Positions 1 through 8,150 of a DNA stretch of 64,000 nt are shown in pieces. The DNA is taken from assembly GCF_014196455.1 (NCBI RefSeq), contig NZ_JACIDS010000002.1, forward strand, positions 558,001 to 622,000, read 5' to 3'. The notes under the pieces were generated by a model, which was not told the origin of the DNA, ran no database searches, and worked only from the letters and a program-made list of their open reading frames with translations. A program made the translations under genes and the position numbers. The DNA comes from Kaistia hirudinis (GTDB lineage Bacteria; Pseudomonadota; Alphaproteobacteria; Rhizobiales; Kaistiaceae). Each line of letters starts with the position of its first letter. Position 1 is the stretch's first letter.

Positions 1-80
1 GTAAAATCCGCTGCCTGCGCGCGCCGTCCAACGCCCGGCGTAGAATTTGGCAGGGTCAGCCAACAAAAGGAACCTTACCC

Positions 81-353
81 ATGCCAACCTATATCATCGA
101 ACGCGAGATCCCCGGAGCGGACAAGCTGAGCCCCTCCGAGCTCAGCGAGATCGCCGCCAAGTCGAACGAGGTCGTGAGCGGCCTCGATGTTCCCTATCGC
201 TGGATCACAAGCTATGTCGCCGGCGACAAGATCTACTGCGTGCATGAGGCGCCGAGCGCGGAGATCATCCGCCGGCACGCCCATGAGGCGGGATTTCCGG
301 CGAACCGCGTCACCGAGCTCGCCGCGCAGATCGATCCCTCGACGGCCGGCTGA
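81..353 (+). CDS. DUF4242 family small protein
   Basis: 90-residue protein that matches the DUF4242 family from its opening (MPTYIIEREIPGA) through the SYVAGDKIYC core to the FPANRVTEL end. Family members are about 80-90 residues, so it is full length. They are small ferredoxin-like-fold proteins; one Streptomyces relative has been described as nickel-binding, but no role is established here. No signal peptide or membrane segment is visible, so it is probably cytoplasmic. An AAAGGAA ribosome binding site lies about 9 bases before the ATG. It stands alone ahead of a secreted unknown gene; no operon is obvious. Confidence 0.85.
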   Translation: MPTYIIEREIPGADKLSPSELSEIAAKSNEVVSGLDVPYRWITSYVAGDKIYCVHEAPSAEIIRRHAHEAGFPANRVTELAAQIDPSTAG

Positions 354-460
354 ACGCACCGCCTCGAGACCACACGCGTTTCAACGGATGCGCCGCAACG
401 GGACCGGGCAGCCTCGCTGCGCGGCGTCGCGGGCATCCGCTTCCAGACAGGAACTCCAGA

Positions 461-967
461 ATGACGAGCCGATTTCGAATGATACACCTTGCTGCAGGCC
501 TTCTCCTTGCCGCCACGGCGGCACCGGCTCTGGCGGGCAGCGCCAATCCGCTGGCCGACAAGGTCCGCATGGCCAATGCGCGCTTTCAGGATGTCGCGGC
601 CGCGACCGACGAGGGCTATGCGCCGATCCCCTGCGCCAGCGGAATCGAGGGCGGCGCGATGGGCATCCACTATGTCAACGCCGCCTATATCAAGGACGAT
701 GTCATCGACCTCGCGAGGCCCGAGGCGGTGATGTACGAGCCGAAGGCCGATGGATCGCTCGAACTGGTCGCGGTCGAATACATCACCGCCAAGGGACCGG
801 CCTCGCTCGAAGACCATCTCTTCAGCTTCACCGGCGCGCCGAACCGCTATGGCCTCGGCCCGTTCTACGAGCTGCATGTCTGGGCCTGGAAACCGAACCC
901 GAATGGCACCTTCGCCGACATGAACCCGGACGTCTCCTGCGACGCCGCGGGCGGGCACGACCACTAG
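461..967 (+). CDS. secreted hypothetical protein
   Basis: 168 residues with a clear Sec signal peptide (hydrophobic stretch LAAGLLLAATAAPALA, predicted cleavage near residue 25). The mature part has CASGIEGGAMGIHYVN and a central YELHVWAWKPNPNGTF stretch, two cysteines that could form a disulfide, and a His-rich tail (GGHDH). I recognise it as a type of conserved periplasmic protein found in Hyphomicrobiales but know no function. A GC-rich hairpin follows the stop. Confidence 0.75.
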   Translation: MTSRFRMIHLAAGLLLAATAAPALAGSANPLADKVRMANARFQDVAAATDEGYAPIPCASGIEGGAMGIHYVNAAYIKDDVIDLARPEAVMYEPKADGSLELVAVEYITAKGPASLEDHLFSFTGAPNRYGLGPFYELHVWAWKPNPNGTFADMNPDVSCDAAGGHDH

Positions 968-981
968 CCGCTCATATGGAG

Positions 982-1001
982 GCTGCCGCATCCGCGGCAG
1001 C
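982..1001 (+). terminator. GC hairpin after the secreted unknown, possible terminator
   Basis: Perfect 8-bp stem (GCTGCCGC / GCGGCAGC) with a 4-base loop, 14 bases after the stop of the 461-967 gene. Only two Ts follow, so it is a weak or Rho-assisted terminator, or a stabilising 3' hairpin. Confidence 0.45.
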
Positions 1002-1070
1002 TTCCGTCGAAACGAAGGGCGGGCGGTGCTATGGTCCGGGCGATTCAGATCCGAACCGGACGTTCGCTTC

Positions 1071-1991
1071 ATGACCGACATTCGCGTCGCCGACGCCCAG
1101 CGCGGCAACCTCACGGATCGCTACGCGCCGTCGTGGCTGAAGCCCTATGCGCGGCTGGCGCGCTGGGACCGGCCGATCGGCTGGTGGCTGCTGCTGCTGC
1201 CCTGCTGGTGGTCGGCGGCACTGGCGAGCGTCGCGGCGGGCGCGGCGCTGCCGAATATCGGGCATCTCGTGCTGTTCTTCATCGGCGCGGTCGCCATGCG
1301 CGGCGCCGGCTGCACCTATAACGACATCGTCGATCGCGACCTCGACGCCGGCGTGGCGCGAACCCGCTCGCGGCCGATCCCGAGCGGCGCGGTCTCTGTC
1401 CGCGCGGCGAAGATCTTCCTGCTGGTGCAGGCGCTGGTCGGCCTCGCCGTGCTGCTTTCCTTCAACCGCTTCACGATCCTGCTCGGCATCGCCTCGCTCG
1501 GCGTGGTCGCGGCCTATCCCTTCATGAAGCGGATCACCGACTGGCCACAGAGCGTGCTCGGCCTCGCCTTCTCCTGGGGCGCGCTGATGGGCTGGGCGGC
1601 CTGGTATGGCGCGCTCGCCTGGCCGCCGATCCTGCTCTATGCCGGCGGCGTCGCCTGGACGATCGGCTATGACACGATCTACGCGCTGCAGGACAAGGAG
1701 GACGACGCCATCATGGGCGTTCGCTCCACCGCGCGCCTCTTCGGCGATCGCGCGCCGTTCTATGTCGGCCTGTTCTATGCGGTCGCGACGCTCTTCTTCG
1801 CCGCCGCCTTCTGGACGGCCGGCGTCGGCTGGATCGCCTGGGCGGGGCTGGCGCTCGGCGCGCTGCAGCTCATGGTCCAGGTCCGCTCGATCGACGTCAA
1901 CAATGGCGAGGAAGCGCTGCGGCTGTTCAAATCGAACCGCAGTTTCGGCCTCGTCCTGTTCCTCGGGCTGGTGCTCGACGGGCTGTTCTGA
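1071..1991 (+). CDS. ubiA: 4-hydroxybenzoate polyprenyltransferase
   Basis: Integral membrane prenyltransferase that attaches the polyprenyl tail to 4-hydroxybenzoate in ubiquinone synthesis. The first Asp-rich motif (NDIVDRDLDAGVARTRSRP) and the second (DKEDDAIMGVRSTARLFG) are both present, surrounded by 8-9 hydrophobic segments; 306 residues is typical. The ATG at 1071 is preferred over the GTG/ATG candidates upstream because MTDIRVADAQ matches a normal UbiA N-terminus. No strong ribosome binding site precedes it. It probably supplies quinone to the respiratory chain that includes the cytochrome oxidase encoded later in the window. Confidence 0.93.
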   Translation: MTDIRVADAQRGNLTDRYAPSWLKPYARLARWDRPIGWWLLLLPCWWSAALASVAAGAALPNIGHLVLFFIGAVAMRGAGCTYNDIVDRDLDAGVARTRSRPIPSGAVSVRAAKIFLLVQALVGLAVLLSFNRFTILLGIASLGVVAAYPFMKRITDWPQSVLGLAFSWGALMGWAAWYGALAWPPILLYAGGVAWTIGYDTIYALQDKEDDAIMGVRSTARLFGDRAPFYVGLFYAVATLFFAAAFWTAGVGWIAWAGLALGALQLMVQVRSIDVNNGEEALRLFKSNRSFGLVLFLGLVLDGLF

Positions 1992-2134
1992 GCGCGCATT
2001 GCTCGGGCGGGGAGGGCGGGCCGAAGGTCCGTAGCCGTCTTCGTCCGGCCTCCGTCGTCCGGCCATGACTGGCAAGCCCTCGCGTTCCGTGCCAGATCTG
2101 TCGGTGACGCTGCGCGTCGGTTCGGGGACAAGGC

Positions 2135-3055
2135 ATGACGGCGATCCTTCAGGATATCGGCGCGATCCTGTTCGTGCTGGCGCTCGGCTATGTCGCCGGC
2201 AAGCGCGAAGCCTTCACGCAGGATCAGGCGGCCGGCTTCAACAAGCTGGTGCTCGATTTCTGCCTGCCGGCCGTGCTCTTCGTCTCGATCGTCAAATCGA
2301 CGCGCGAGGAGCTCCTGTCCGACGGGACGCTGCTCTATCTCTCGCTCGGCGTGCTGGTCGGCTGGTATGCCGTCGCCTTCGGCGTGGCGCGCCTCGTCTT
2401 CCATCGCACGAGCCGCGAGGCGGGCGTTGCGGGCCTCTCCGCGGCGGCGCCCACGGTCGGCTTTCTCGGCCTTGCCGTCCTGTCGCCGCTCTATGGCGGC
2501 GCGGCGGCGCTCAGCGTCGCCGTCATGGCGCTGGTCGTCAATGTCGTGCAGGTGCCGCTCGGCATGTTCTTCGTCGCCTCGACGGGGTCGAAGCCGGGCG
2601 CGGCCGTCGTGAGCGCGATGAAGGAGCCGGTCGTCCTGGCCCCGCTCATCGCCGTTTTGCTGGTGCTGGCCGGCATCCGCGTGCCCGAAATGCTGCTGCC
2701 GCCGCTGGCGCTGATCGGCCACGCCAATTCCGGCCTCGCCGTCTTCGCGGCCGGCGTGGTGCTCTCGGCACACAAGGCGACGTTCGATCGCGAGGTGCTC
2801 TGGAACGCCGGCGTCAAGATGGTGCTGATGCCCGCCACCATGCTGGCGGCGGCGCTCTTCTTCGGCGTCAGGGGCGATAATCTGCAGCAGATCGTGCTGC
2901 TCTCGGCGCTGCCGCCGGCCTTTACCGGGGCGGTGGTCGCCGGACGATTCCAGACCTATGTCGCGCCGGCCTCGTCGACGCTGATCGTCGGCGCGCTGTC
3001 ATTCGCCGCCGCCGCGCCGTTCTGGATCTGGCTGGCGCGCATTTTCGGCGGCTGA
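2135..3055 (+). CDS. AEC family transporter (auxin efflux carrier type)
   Basis: 306-residue inner-membrane protein with about ten hydrophobic segments in the two-half arrangement of the AEC/auxin efflux carrier family; the opening (IGAILFVLALGYVAGK...FNKLVLDFCLPAVLF) is characteristic. Bacterial members export or take up small organic acids such as malate or malonate; the substrate here cannot be told. GGGGACAAGG before the ATG can serve as the ribosome binding site. It converges on the DUF6101 gene with 18 bases between the stops. Confidence 0.88.
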   Translation: MTAILQDIGAILFVLALGYVAGKREAFTQDQAAGFNKLVLDFCLPAVLFVSIVKSTREELLSDGTLLYLSLGVLVGWYAVAFGVARLVFHRTSREAGVAGLSAAAPTVGFLGLAVLSPLYGGAAALSVAVMALVVNVVQVPLGMFFVASTGSKPGAAVVSAMKEPVVLAPLIAVLLVLAGIRVPEMLLPPLALIGHANSGLAVFAAGVVLSAHKATFDREVLWNAGVKMVLMPATMLAAALFFGVRGDNLQQIVLLSALPPAFTGAVVAGRFQTYVAPASSTLIVGALSFAAAAPFWIWLARIFGG

Positions 3056-3073
3056 TTTAGGGGTCCCCGCCCG

Positions 3074-3649
3074 TCAGTCGCGGGCGATGATCTCGCGGCC
3101 TGCGAGGACGCCGCCTTCGGTGTTGAAGCCGGTCTTGCGGCGCTTCAGGAAGCGCGGGCGGCGCTTGGTCAGCGAGGCGACGGTGCGGCGCGCCTTGACC
3201 TCACCGACAACGACGCTGCCGACCTTGGACAGCGCCTCGCGGATCGTGCCGTCGCCCTCGACGACCAGGAGCGGCAGGCCGAGCGCCTTGCCCCAGGCCT
3301 GCCAGTCGGCGGCGATGTCCTCGGCGTCGCCGAGATCCTCGCGCGAGACCAGCGGGATCGACATGGCCGGATCGCGATGCATCAGCTCGACGACCGTGCG
3401 GATCTCGTCGGTCACCGGATCGACGCTCATGCGCACCGCGACGCCGCGGAAGGCCGAGAGCGGGCAGGCGACGGTGGCGTCGATGCCGGCGAGCGGGCGC
3501 TTCATGACGACGCGTTCGCGGTCGAGCACCACCGAGGCGACGACGGGGCGGGACGGTCCCTGGACAGGGGTCGAGAAGCGCACCGGAAGGCTCTTCGGGT
3601 CGAGCCGGATGTCACGGTTCGTCGCGTTGAGATTGGCTGCCTGCATCAT
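3074..3649 (-). CDS. DUF6101 family protein
   Basis: 191 residues, soluble, with a very basic C-terminus (KARRTVASLTKRRPRFLKRRKTGF). The ordered features (LPVRFSTPVQGP..., VVLDRERVVMKRPLAGIDATVACPLSAFRGVAVRM) match the alphaproteobacterial DUF6101 family, whose function is not known. Start is one of two consecutive ATG codons, preceded by GAGG. A near-consensus CtrA-type box lies 23 bases upstream of the start, which would suggest cell-cycle control if real. Confidence 0.75.
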   Translation of the reverse strand: MMQAANLNATNRDIRLDPKSLPVRFSTPVQGPSRPVVASVVLDRERVVMKRPLAGIDATVACPLSAFRGVAVRMSVDPVTDEIRTVVELMHRDPAMSIPLVSREDLGDAEDIAADWQAWGKALGLPLLVVEGDGTIREALSKVGSVVVGEVKARRTVASLTKRRPRFLKRRKTGFNTEGGVLAGREIIARD

Positions 3650-4073
3650 GATCTTCGCCTCTTCCGTCCGGTTAACGAGGTCCTAACGCACTGTTTGGAA
3701 CAGGCCGGTCTCTCGTCTCGTTGAAGCGAAAATGCCATACGGCAGGCCGATTTCCCCTTAAGGAAGATGGTTAAGATTGTCCGGTTCGCAGTAGGGTTAG
3801 CAGGCGGTCACCGGATAGGGTTGACGGGAGGTTAGGGGCGGGGGAGTCGATGGCTCCGGTCTCGAGAGGCGTCATCGCCCGGTAGGCGGTTCTCGACATT
3901 TGGCAAGCCGGGAGGCGCCATCCGCCCCGGCGTGAGCGTCCTCACGGCGCTCGATGCGGGGCTCATCCCTGCAATCGTGGAGGTAGCCTCCAGATTTGCG
4001 AGGATGATTGGTGTGGTCACGGTTCGGTTGGCTGTCTGGGTTCAACGCACGAGATCGCGCGGCCCAAGCGTTC
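3650..4073. other. 424-base intergenic region
   Basis: No supportable gene. It holds a CtrA-like box near the DUF6101 start, a partly symmetric TTCCCCTTAAGGAA sequence at about 3753-3766, and a GC-rich part (3830-4020). A 62-codon open frame on the minus strand there has a composition unlike a protein and no recognisable relatives. Two copies of GTCCGGTT occur 100 bases apart. Confidence 0.5.
3672..3687. promoter_or_regulatory. candidate CtrA binding box
   Basis: TTAA-N7-CTAAC differs by one base from the alphaproteobacterial CtrA consensus TTAA-N7-TTAAC. It sits 23 bases upstream of the DUF6101 start. TTAA is rare in such GC-rich DNA, which makes the match less likely by chance, but one site alone is weak evidence. 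Confidence 0.4.
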
Positions 4074-4688
4074 TCAGATAGTCCGGCGCCAGCGGGTCGA
4101 TCGGCCGAGCGGCCATGTCAGTTGCTCGTGATCCCAGTGCAGACGATTGAAGCCGACCGGTATGCGAGCAGCTAGTGCCGAGTGCGGGCCGTCCGTGATG
4201 AAGGTCTGGAAGTCGAAGAACAGCTCGCCTTCGGTATCTTCGTCACCGGCCCAGGCGCAGACGCCACCTTCGGTCAGCAGGCCGTAGATTCCGGTCGAAC
4301 TCCGGATCTGGACGAAGCGGACGCCACGAATCCGGCAGAAGCGCTCGATATCCCACTTCATTGTACCATCGATACGGAAGCCTTCATCAAAGAATGCCAA
4401 GCGACCAGCGCCGGAAAAGCCCCTGTGGCAATCTGCATTCTCAATTTGAATATAGAAGACCCGGTCCAACGCGGAGACCGTTTGGAGGAAACCGAACTCG
4501 ATCGAGGCTCCCGATCCGTAGAACCAGATCATTTCCGAGTTCGCCCCGCGGGGCCGGTTGAATCCATCGGCCACGCCAAACGCCTGGACGATGTCCGCCC
4601 GCGTGGAACCGATGCCGATCGGCCCGATCTTTCCCGTCCTGAGGAAATCCGACAGTCGGACGTGAATGCGCCCCCGGTCCGCCCGCAC
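4074..4688 (-). CDS. hypothetical protein abutting the FAD-dehydrogenase stop
   Basis: 204-codon frame opening with GTG directly after the TAG of the upstream gene and in the same reading frame. A GGGAAGG stretch at the end of the upstream gene could act as ribosome binding site, so translation may be coupled. The N-terminus (LSDFLRTGKIGPIGIGSTRADIVQAFG) resembles small proteins found near polymorphic-toxin immunity genes, but I cannot name a family. It has no signal peptide. Codon use is visibly poorer in GC than its neighbours, suggesting later acquisition. No toxin partner is adjacent. The true start could be somewhat downstream. Confidence 0.55.
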   Translation of the reverse strand: MRADRGRIHVRLSDFLRTGKIGPIGIGSTRADIVQAFGVADGFNRPRGANSEMIWFYGSGASIEFGFLQTVSALDRVFYIQIENADCHRGFSGAGRLAFFDEGFRIDGTMKWDIERFCRIRGVRFVQIRSSTGIYGLLTEGGVCAWAGDEDTEGELFFDFQTFITDGPHSALAARIPVGFNRLHWDHEQLTWPLGRSTRWRRTI

Positions 4689-6110
4689 CTAAACCACCTT
4701 CCCCGGATTGAGGATGCCGTTCGGGTCGAGGGCCTGCTTGATCGATCGCATCATCGCCATTGCGACCTCGCCCTTGACGGCGGGGAGTTCGTCGCGTTTC
4801 AGGCGGCCGATGCCGTGTTCCGCCGAGATCGAGCCGTGATAGCGGCCGACAATGCCGTGCACGACGTGGTTCATCTCCGACCAGCGCGCGAGATAGGCTT
4901 CCTTGTCGGCGCCGATCGGCTGCGAGACGTTGAAGTGGATGTTGCCATCGCCGAGATGGCCGAAGGGCACCGGGCGGCAGCCGGGAACCATCGCTTCCAC
5001 CGCAGCGATCGCCTCGGCGAGGAATTCCGGCACGCGGGCGATCGGCACGGAAACGTCGTGCTTGATCGAGCCGCCCTCCGGCTTCTGCGCCTCGCTCATG
5101 CCGTGGCGGATGTGCCAGAACGCCTTCCGGTCCGCGAGCGACTGCGCGATCGCCGCATCGCTCACCACGCCCGCCTCGAAGGCCGTGCCGAGCACATCCT
5201 CCATGGTTGCGCGCGCGGCCTCGTCGCTATGGCCCGACGCGATCTCGATCAGCACATACCAGGGCGAGGGCTCGGCGAGCGGATCGCGCGTACCGGCGAG
5301 ATGCTTGAGCGTGAAGTCCATGCCGATGCGCGGCATCAGCTCGAAGCCGGTCAGTTCGTGGCCCGCGCGATCGCGCGCGAGGTTGAACAGCGCCAGCGCC
5401 GCGGCGGGATCGGCGACGGCGGCGAAGGCGGCGGCCTCGCCCTTGGGGCGGGGAAAGAGCTTGAGCACAACGGCGGTGACGACGCCGAGCGTGCCCTCGC
5501 CGCCGATGAAGAGCTGCTTCAGATCGTAGCCGGTATTGTCCTTGCGAAGGCTCCCGAGACCCTCCCAGATGCGCCCATCCGCCAGCACGACCTCGAGCCC
5601 GAGCACCAGCTCGCGCATATTGCCATAGGCAAGGACGGCGGTGCCGCCGGCATTGGTCGAGACATTGCCGCCGATGCGGCAGGAACCCTCCGAACCGAGC
5701 GAGAGCGGGAAGAGCCGGCCGGCCGCCTCGGCCGCCGCCTGCACGTCGGCGAGGATGGCGCCGGCCTCCACGGTCATCGAATAGCCCTCGGCGTCGACGG
5801 CGCGGATCTTCGTCAGCCGGTCGAGCGAGAGCACGATCTCGGTGCCGCTCTGGTCGGGAACCTGGCCGCCGACGAGGCCGGTATTGCCGCTCTGCGGCAC
5901 GATGGCGACGCGGTGTTCGTTGGCGAGCGCGAGGATCTGAGACACCTCCTCGCGCGTGCCGGGACGCAGCACCAGCGGCGTCTTGCCGGGGAAACGGTCG
6001 CGCCATTCGGTGCGATAGGGCTCGGTCGCGGCATCGTCGGTGAGCGCATGAGCGGGGCCGACGATGGCGGCAAAGCGGGCGAGCAGGTCAGGCGTGGGGG
6101 CGTTCAGCAT
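4689..6110 (-). CDS. FAD-binding oxidoreductase, D-2-hydroxyglutarate/D-lactate dehydrogenase type
   Basis: 473 residues with the two-domain build of the FAD-linked D-2-hydroxyacid dehydrogenases: an N-terminal FAD (PCMH) domain at about 40-215 (LVLRPGTREEVSQIL, VPQSGNTGLVGGQVPD, GGNVSTNAGGTAVLAYGN) and a C-terminal oxidase domain with the metal-binding HLGDGNIHFN and the EHGIGRLKRDEL motif. The family oxidises D-2-hydroxy acids (2-hydroxyglutarate, lactate, or 3-phosphoglycerate-derived acids) and passes electrons to a flavoprotein or quinone. Which acid is used cannot be told. The end (ALDPNGILNPGKVV) is the normal family C-terminus, so the downstream ORF is a separate product. Confidence 0.88.
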   Translation of the reverse strand: MLNAPTPDLLARFAAIVGPAHALTDDAATEPYRTEWRDRFPGKTPLVLRPGTREEVSQILALANEHRVAIVPQSGNTGLVGGQVPDQSGTEIVLSLDRLTKIRAVDAEGYSMTVEAGAILADVQAAAEAAGRLFPLSLGSEGSCRIGGNVSTNAGGTAVLAYGNMRELVLGLEVVLADGRIWEGLGSLRKDNTGYDLKQLFIGGEGTLGVVTAVVLKLFPRPKGEAAAFAAVADPAAALALFNLARDRAGHELTGFELMPRIGMDFTLKHLAGTRDPLAEPSPWYVLIEIASGHSDEAARATMEDVLGTAFEAGVVSDAAIAQSLADRKAFWHIRHGMSEAQKPEGGSIKHDVSVPIARVPEFLAEAIAAVEAMVPGCRPVPFGHLGDGNIHFNVSQPIGADKEAYLARWSEMNHVVHGIVGRYHGSISAEHGIGRLKRDELPAVKGEVAMAMMRSIKQALDPNGILNPGKVV

Positions 6111-6201
6111 GGCGGCGGCAGATTAGCGCCGCCGCGGCCGTGGTCAAATCGGGGGCGTCCCCGTCCCCACGCGATGGCGGGGACGGGGACCGAGCGTGCC
6201 A

Positions 6202-7827
6202 TCAGCGGCAGGTCTGCCCGGGCGGGCAGTTGCTGCGATTGCGATGCGCGGGTGCATTGCGGTTCCGCTCGTTCTGTGGCCGCGCATTCTGTGGCCGGTT
6301 CTGCGGGCGGGCGTTTTGCTGCCGGCTTTCGGGCCGGGCGTTCTGCGGCCTGTTCTGCGGCCGCGCGTTTTGCTGTCCGTTCTGCGGCCGTGCATTCTGC
6401 GGCCTGTTCTGGGGCCGGGCGTTCTGCGGCCGGTTTTGCGGCCGCGCATTATGCTGCCGGTTCTGGGGCCGTGCGTTCTGCGGCCGGTTCTGAGGGCGAG
6501 CATTTTGCGGCCGGTTCTGTGGCCGGGCATTTTGTGGCCGATTCTGGGGCCTTGCATTCTGCTGACGGTTCTGTGGCCGCGCGTTCTCGTTCCGCCTCTG
6601 CTGTGGCCGCGCATTCTGGTTCGGCCGCTGGGGCCGGGCCTGTTCGCCGCGCTCCCGGTTCTGCCGGTTCTGGGCATTCGGGCGGTTCGGTCGCTCCGGA
6701 CGCGCCTGGGGCCGCTCCGGCCTTGCGTTCGGCCGTTCCGGCCGTGCCGCGGGGCGCTCCGGACGCGCATTCGGGCGGTCCGGCCGTCCGGGACGATCGG
6801 GTCTCGCATTGGGGCGATCGGGCCGCACGTTCGGACGATCGGGCCGGCTCGCCGGGCGGTCCGGCCGCCAGGCGCCGGGCGGCGGGCGATAGCCGGGGCG
6901 GTTGCCGCTCCAGTTGTTGTTGCCGTTGTTGATATTGATGTTGTTGACGTTATTGACGTTGTTGTTCACCCAGACCTGGTTCCAGCCGGTATTGCCCCAG
7001 CCGCGATTGTTCCAGCCCCAGCGATTGTTCCAGGTCGATCCGACGATCACGCCCGTGGTAAAGAGAAGCGCGCCGCTCGCCACCGGCGTGGTGAAGACCG
7101 TGGCCGGATTGTAGACGGGAACATAGATCCGCTCCGGGTTTGCCGGCGCGATATAGATGATCTGCGCCGGGCCGCCACCGCCACCGCCGCCACCCGTCGC
7201 GACCGCTGGTTCCTCGCGGACGGTCACGGTCTGCTGCGGCGTCGTCTTGAGGTTGCCGACGTCATAGGCCTTGGCGCGCAGCATCTGGATGACGGTCGCG
7301 ACGTCGCCCGGCTGCTGCACGAAGGCGGTGCCGAGCGATTCCGTCCAGTCGAGATGGTCGTTCAGCATCTCGATGACATCGGGAAAGCGCAGCAGCGCCA
7401 GGACGGCGGCATCGAGATGCAACTCGTCCGCGCTCGAGAAATCACCCTTCTTGGCCGCCTCGGGATTGTCGAACAGCCAGTGCTCGGCGTGGATGAGCTG
7501 CAGCGGGTCGGTGCTCGCCGGCAGGATCAGCGCCAGCAGCGTATCGGGGAAAAGCGCGATCGGCGCGAAGAGATATTCGAGCTCGTCGAACGTATAGTTG
7601 CGTACGGCGGCCGGGCGCTGCGGCGCGGCCGGTTCCGCCGGGCTCGCCGCGCCGGTCTCGGCCGGCGCTGCCGCAGGCGCGGGCTCCAGGGCGGGCGCAG
7701 GCTTGGCGAGCGTGTCCGCGAATGCGGGGTAGAGGATCGTCGTCCACAGGAAGAGCGCGGCGACGCCGGCACGCGAATAGCGTCCGGTGCCCCACCAGCC
7801 CTTCTCGTCCGAGTATCGGTCCGCCAT
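6202..7827 (-). CDS. DUF3300 protein with Arg/Pro/Asn/Gln repeat tail
   Basis: 541 residues. Order: short cytoplasmic head, one hydrophobic segment (about 11-30; signal or anchor), an Ala/Pro linker, the DUF3300 domain (about 60-240; NYTFDELEYLFAPIALFPDTLLALIL, PGDVATVIQML), a glycine tract, an Asn-rich stretch (NNVNNVNNININNGNN), then a very long R/P/N/Q/D region ending in CPPGQTC. The ATG at 7827 is chosen because GGGAGG lies 6 bases upstream. DUF3300 is an envelope-associated domain of unknown function. The tail is strongly basic and probably unstructured and could bind anionic cell-wall or surface polymers; that is inference. It is divergent from fabI. Confidence 0.85.
   Translation of the reverse strand: MADRYSDEKGWWGTGRYSRAGVAALFLWTTILYPAFADTLAKPAPALEPAPAAAPAETGAASPAEPAAPQRPAAVRNYTFDELEYLFAPIALFPDTLLALILPASTDPLQLIHAEHWLFDNPEAAKKGDFSSADELHLDAAVLALLRFPDVIEMLNDHLDWTESLGTAFVQQPGDVATVIQMLRAKAYDVGNLKTTPQQTVTVREEPAVATGGGGGGGGPAQIIYIAPANPERIYVPVYNPATVFTTPVASGALLFTTGVIVGSTWNNRWGWNNRGWGNTGWNQVWVNNNVNNVNNININNGNNNWSGNRPGYRPPPGAWRPDRPASRPDRPNVRPDRPNARPDRPGRPDRPNARPERPAARPERPNARPERPQARPERPNRPNAQNRQNRERGEQARPQRPNQNARPQQRRNENARPQNRQQNARPQNRPQNARPQNRPQNARPQNRPQNARPQNRQHNARPQNRPQNARPQNRPQNARPQNGQQNARPQNRPQNARPESRQQNARPQNRPQNARPQNERNRNAPAHRNRSNCPPGQTCR
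6283..6606 (-). repeat. 12 tandem copies of a 27-bp coding repeat
   Basis: Twelve consecutive nine-residue units of the type RPQNRPQNA, with variants (RQQNA, RQHNA, GQQNA, RPESRQQNA), inside the DUF3300 gene. The DNA units are not identical, so it is an old, diverged minisatellite. Shorter RPDRPNA-type repeats precede it. Confidence 0.85.
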
Positions 7828-8150
7828 GGCGGCCTCCCTTCGCAAGATCATCATCGCCGAGTGCTATCGCGATGAGGCAGCGGCTGGAAGCGGAAGCGCG
7901 GTCAGGGGCGCCTTTTGCATGAAATTTGGGACGCTGAGCCAAGTTCTGACACGCCTGACCTGGTCGATCGCACCGCATAATGCTGTCGGAAATCGGGCCG
8001 GCGTCGGCAGCACATCTGCGGTCCGCAATCACCCGCTCGGAGAACGCCGTTCAGCAAGAGTGATGGCCTAGCGGCGGCCATTGCCTTGAAGCTGAAAATC
8101 GGCTGTGTCATAGGGTGCCGCCTGCGCATGCGACAAGGGGATAAAGCGGC
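7828..8150. other. 323-base divergent intergenic region
   Basis: Lies between the DUF3300 gene (leftward) and fabI (rightward). It holds the fabI promoter candidate at 8086-8114. Nothing else recognisable was seen. Confidence 0.5.
8086..8114 (+). promoter_or_regulatory. candidate fabI promoter
   Basis: TTGAAG, 17-base spacer, CATAGG: a fair housekeeping-sigma match about 37 bases before the fabI ATG. Position and spacing fit; the -10 box is imperfect. Confidence 0.4.

Noticed and set aside
3832-4020. 62-codon minus-strand open frame in the 424-base gap
   Set aside because: No good ribosome binding site, no recognisable pattern, and chance open frames of this length are common in GC-rich DNA.
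6283-6606. Regular 27-bp repeat resembling a CRISPR array
   Set aside because: Units are contiguous with no unique spacers, vary in sequence, and stay in frame within a coding gene; no cas genes are near.
4182-6932. Very long plus-strand open frame (916 codons) opposite the FAD dehydrogenase and DUF3300 genes
   Set aside because: It is the antisense shadow of two real genes; composition is Arg/Asp/Ala-rich with no family pattern. Similar shadows lie opposite dxs (23136-25268), the deacetylase and hydratase (31599-33503), coxB/coxA (42451-44517), ispH and the GGDEF-EAL gene (52907-54727), the M16 gene (57090-58337) and gcvT/gcvH (61009-62676).
6196-7875. Plus-strand frame through the DUF3300 repeat reading GPGVLRPVLRPRVLL-like repeats
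   Set aside because: Repetition comes from the minus-strand RPQNRPQNA repeat; the minus-strand gene has the domain, the ribosome binding site and the signal segment.
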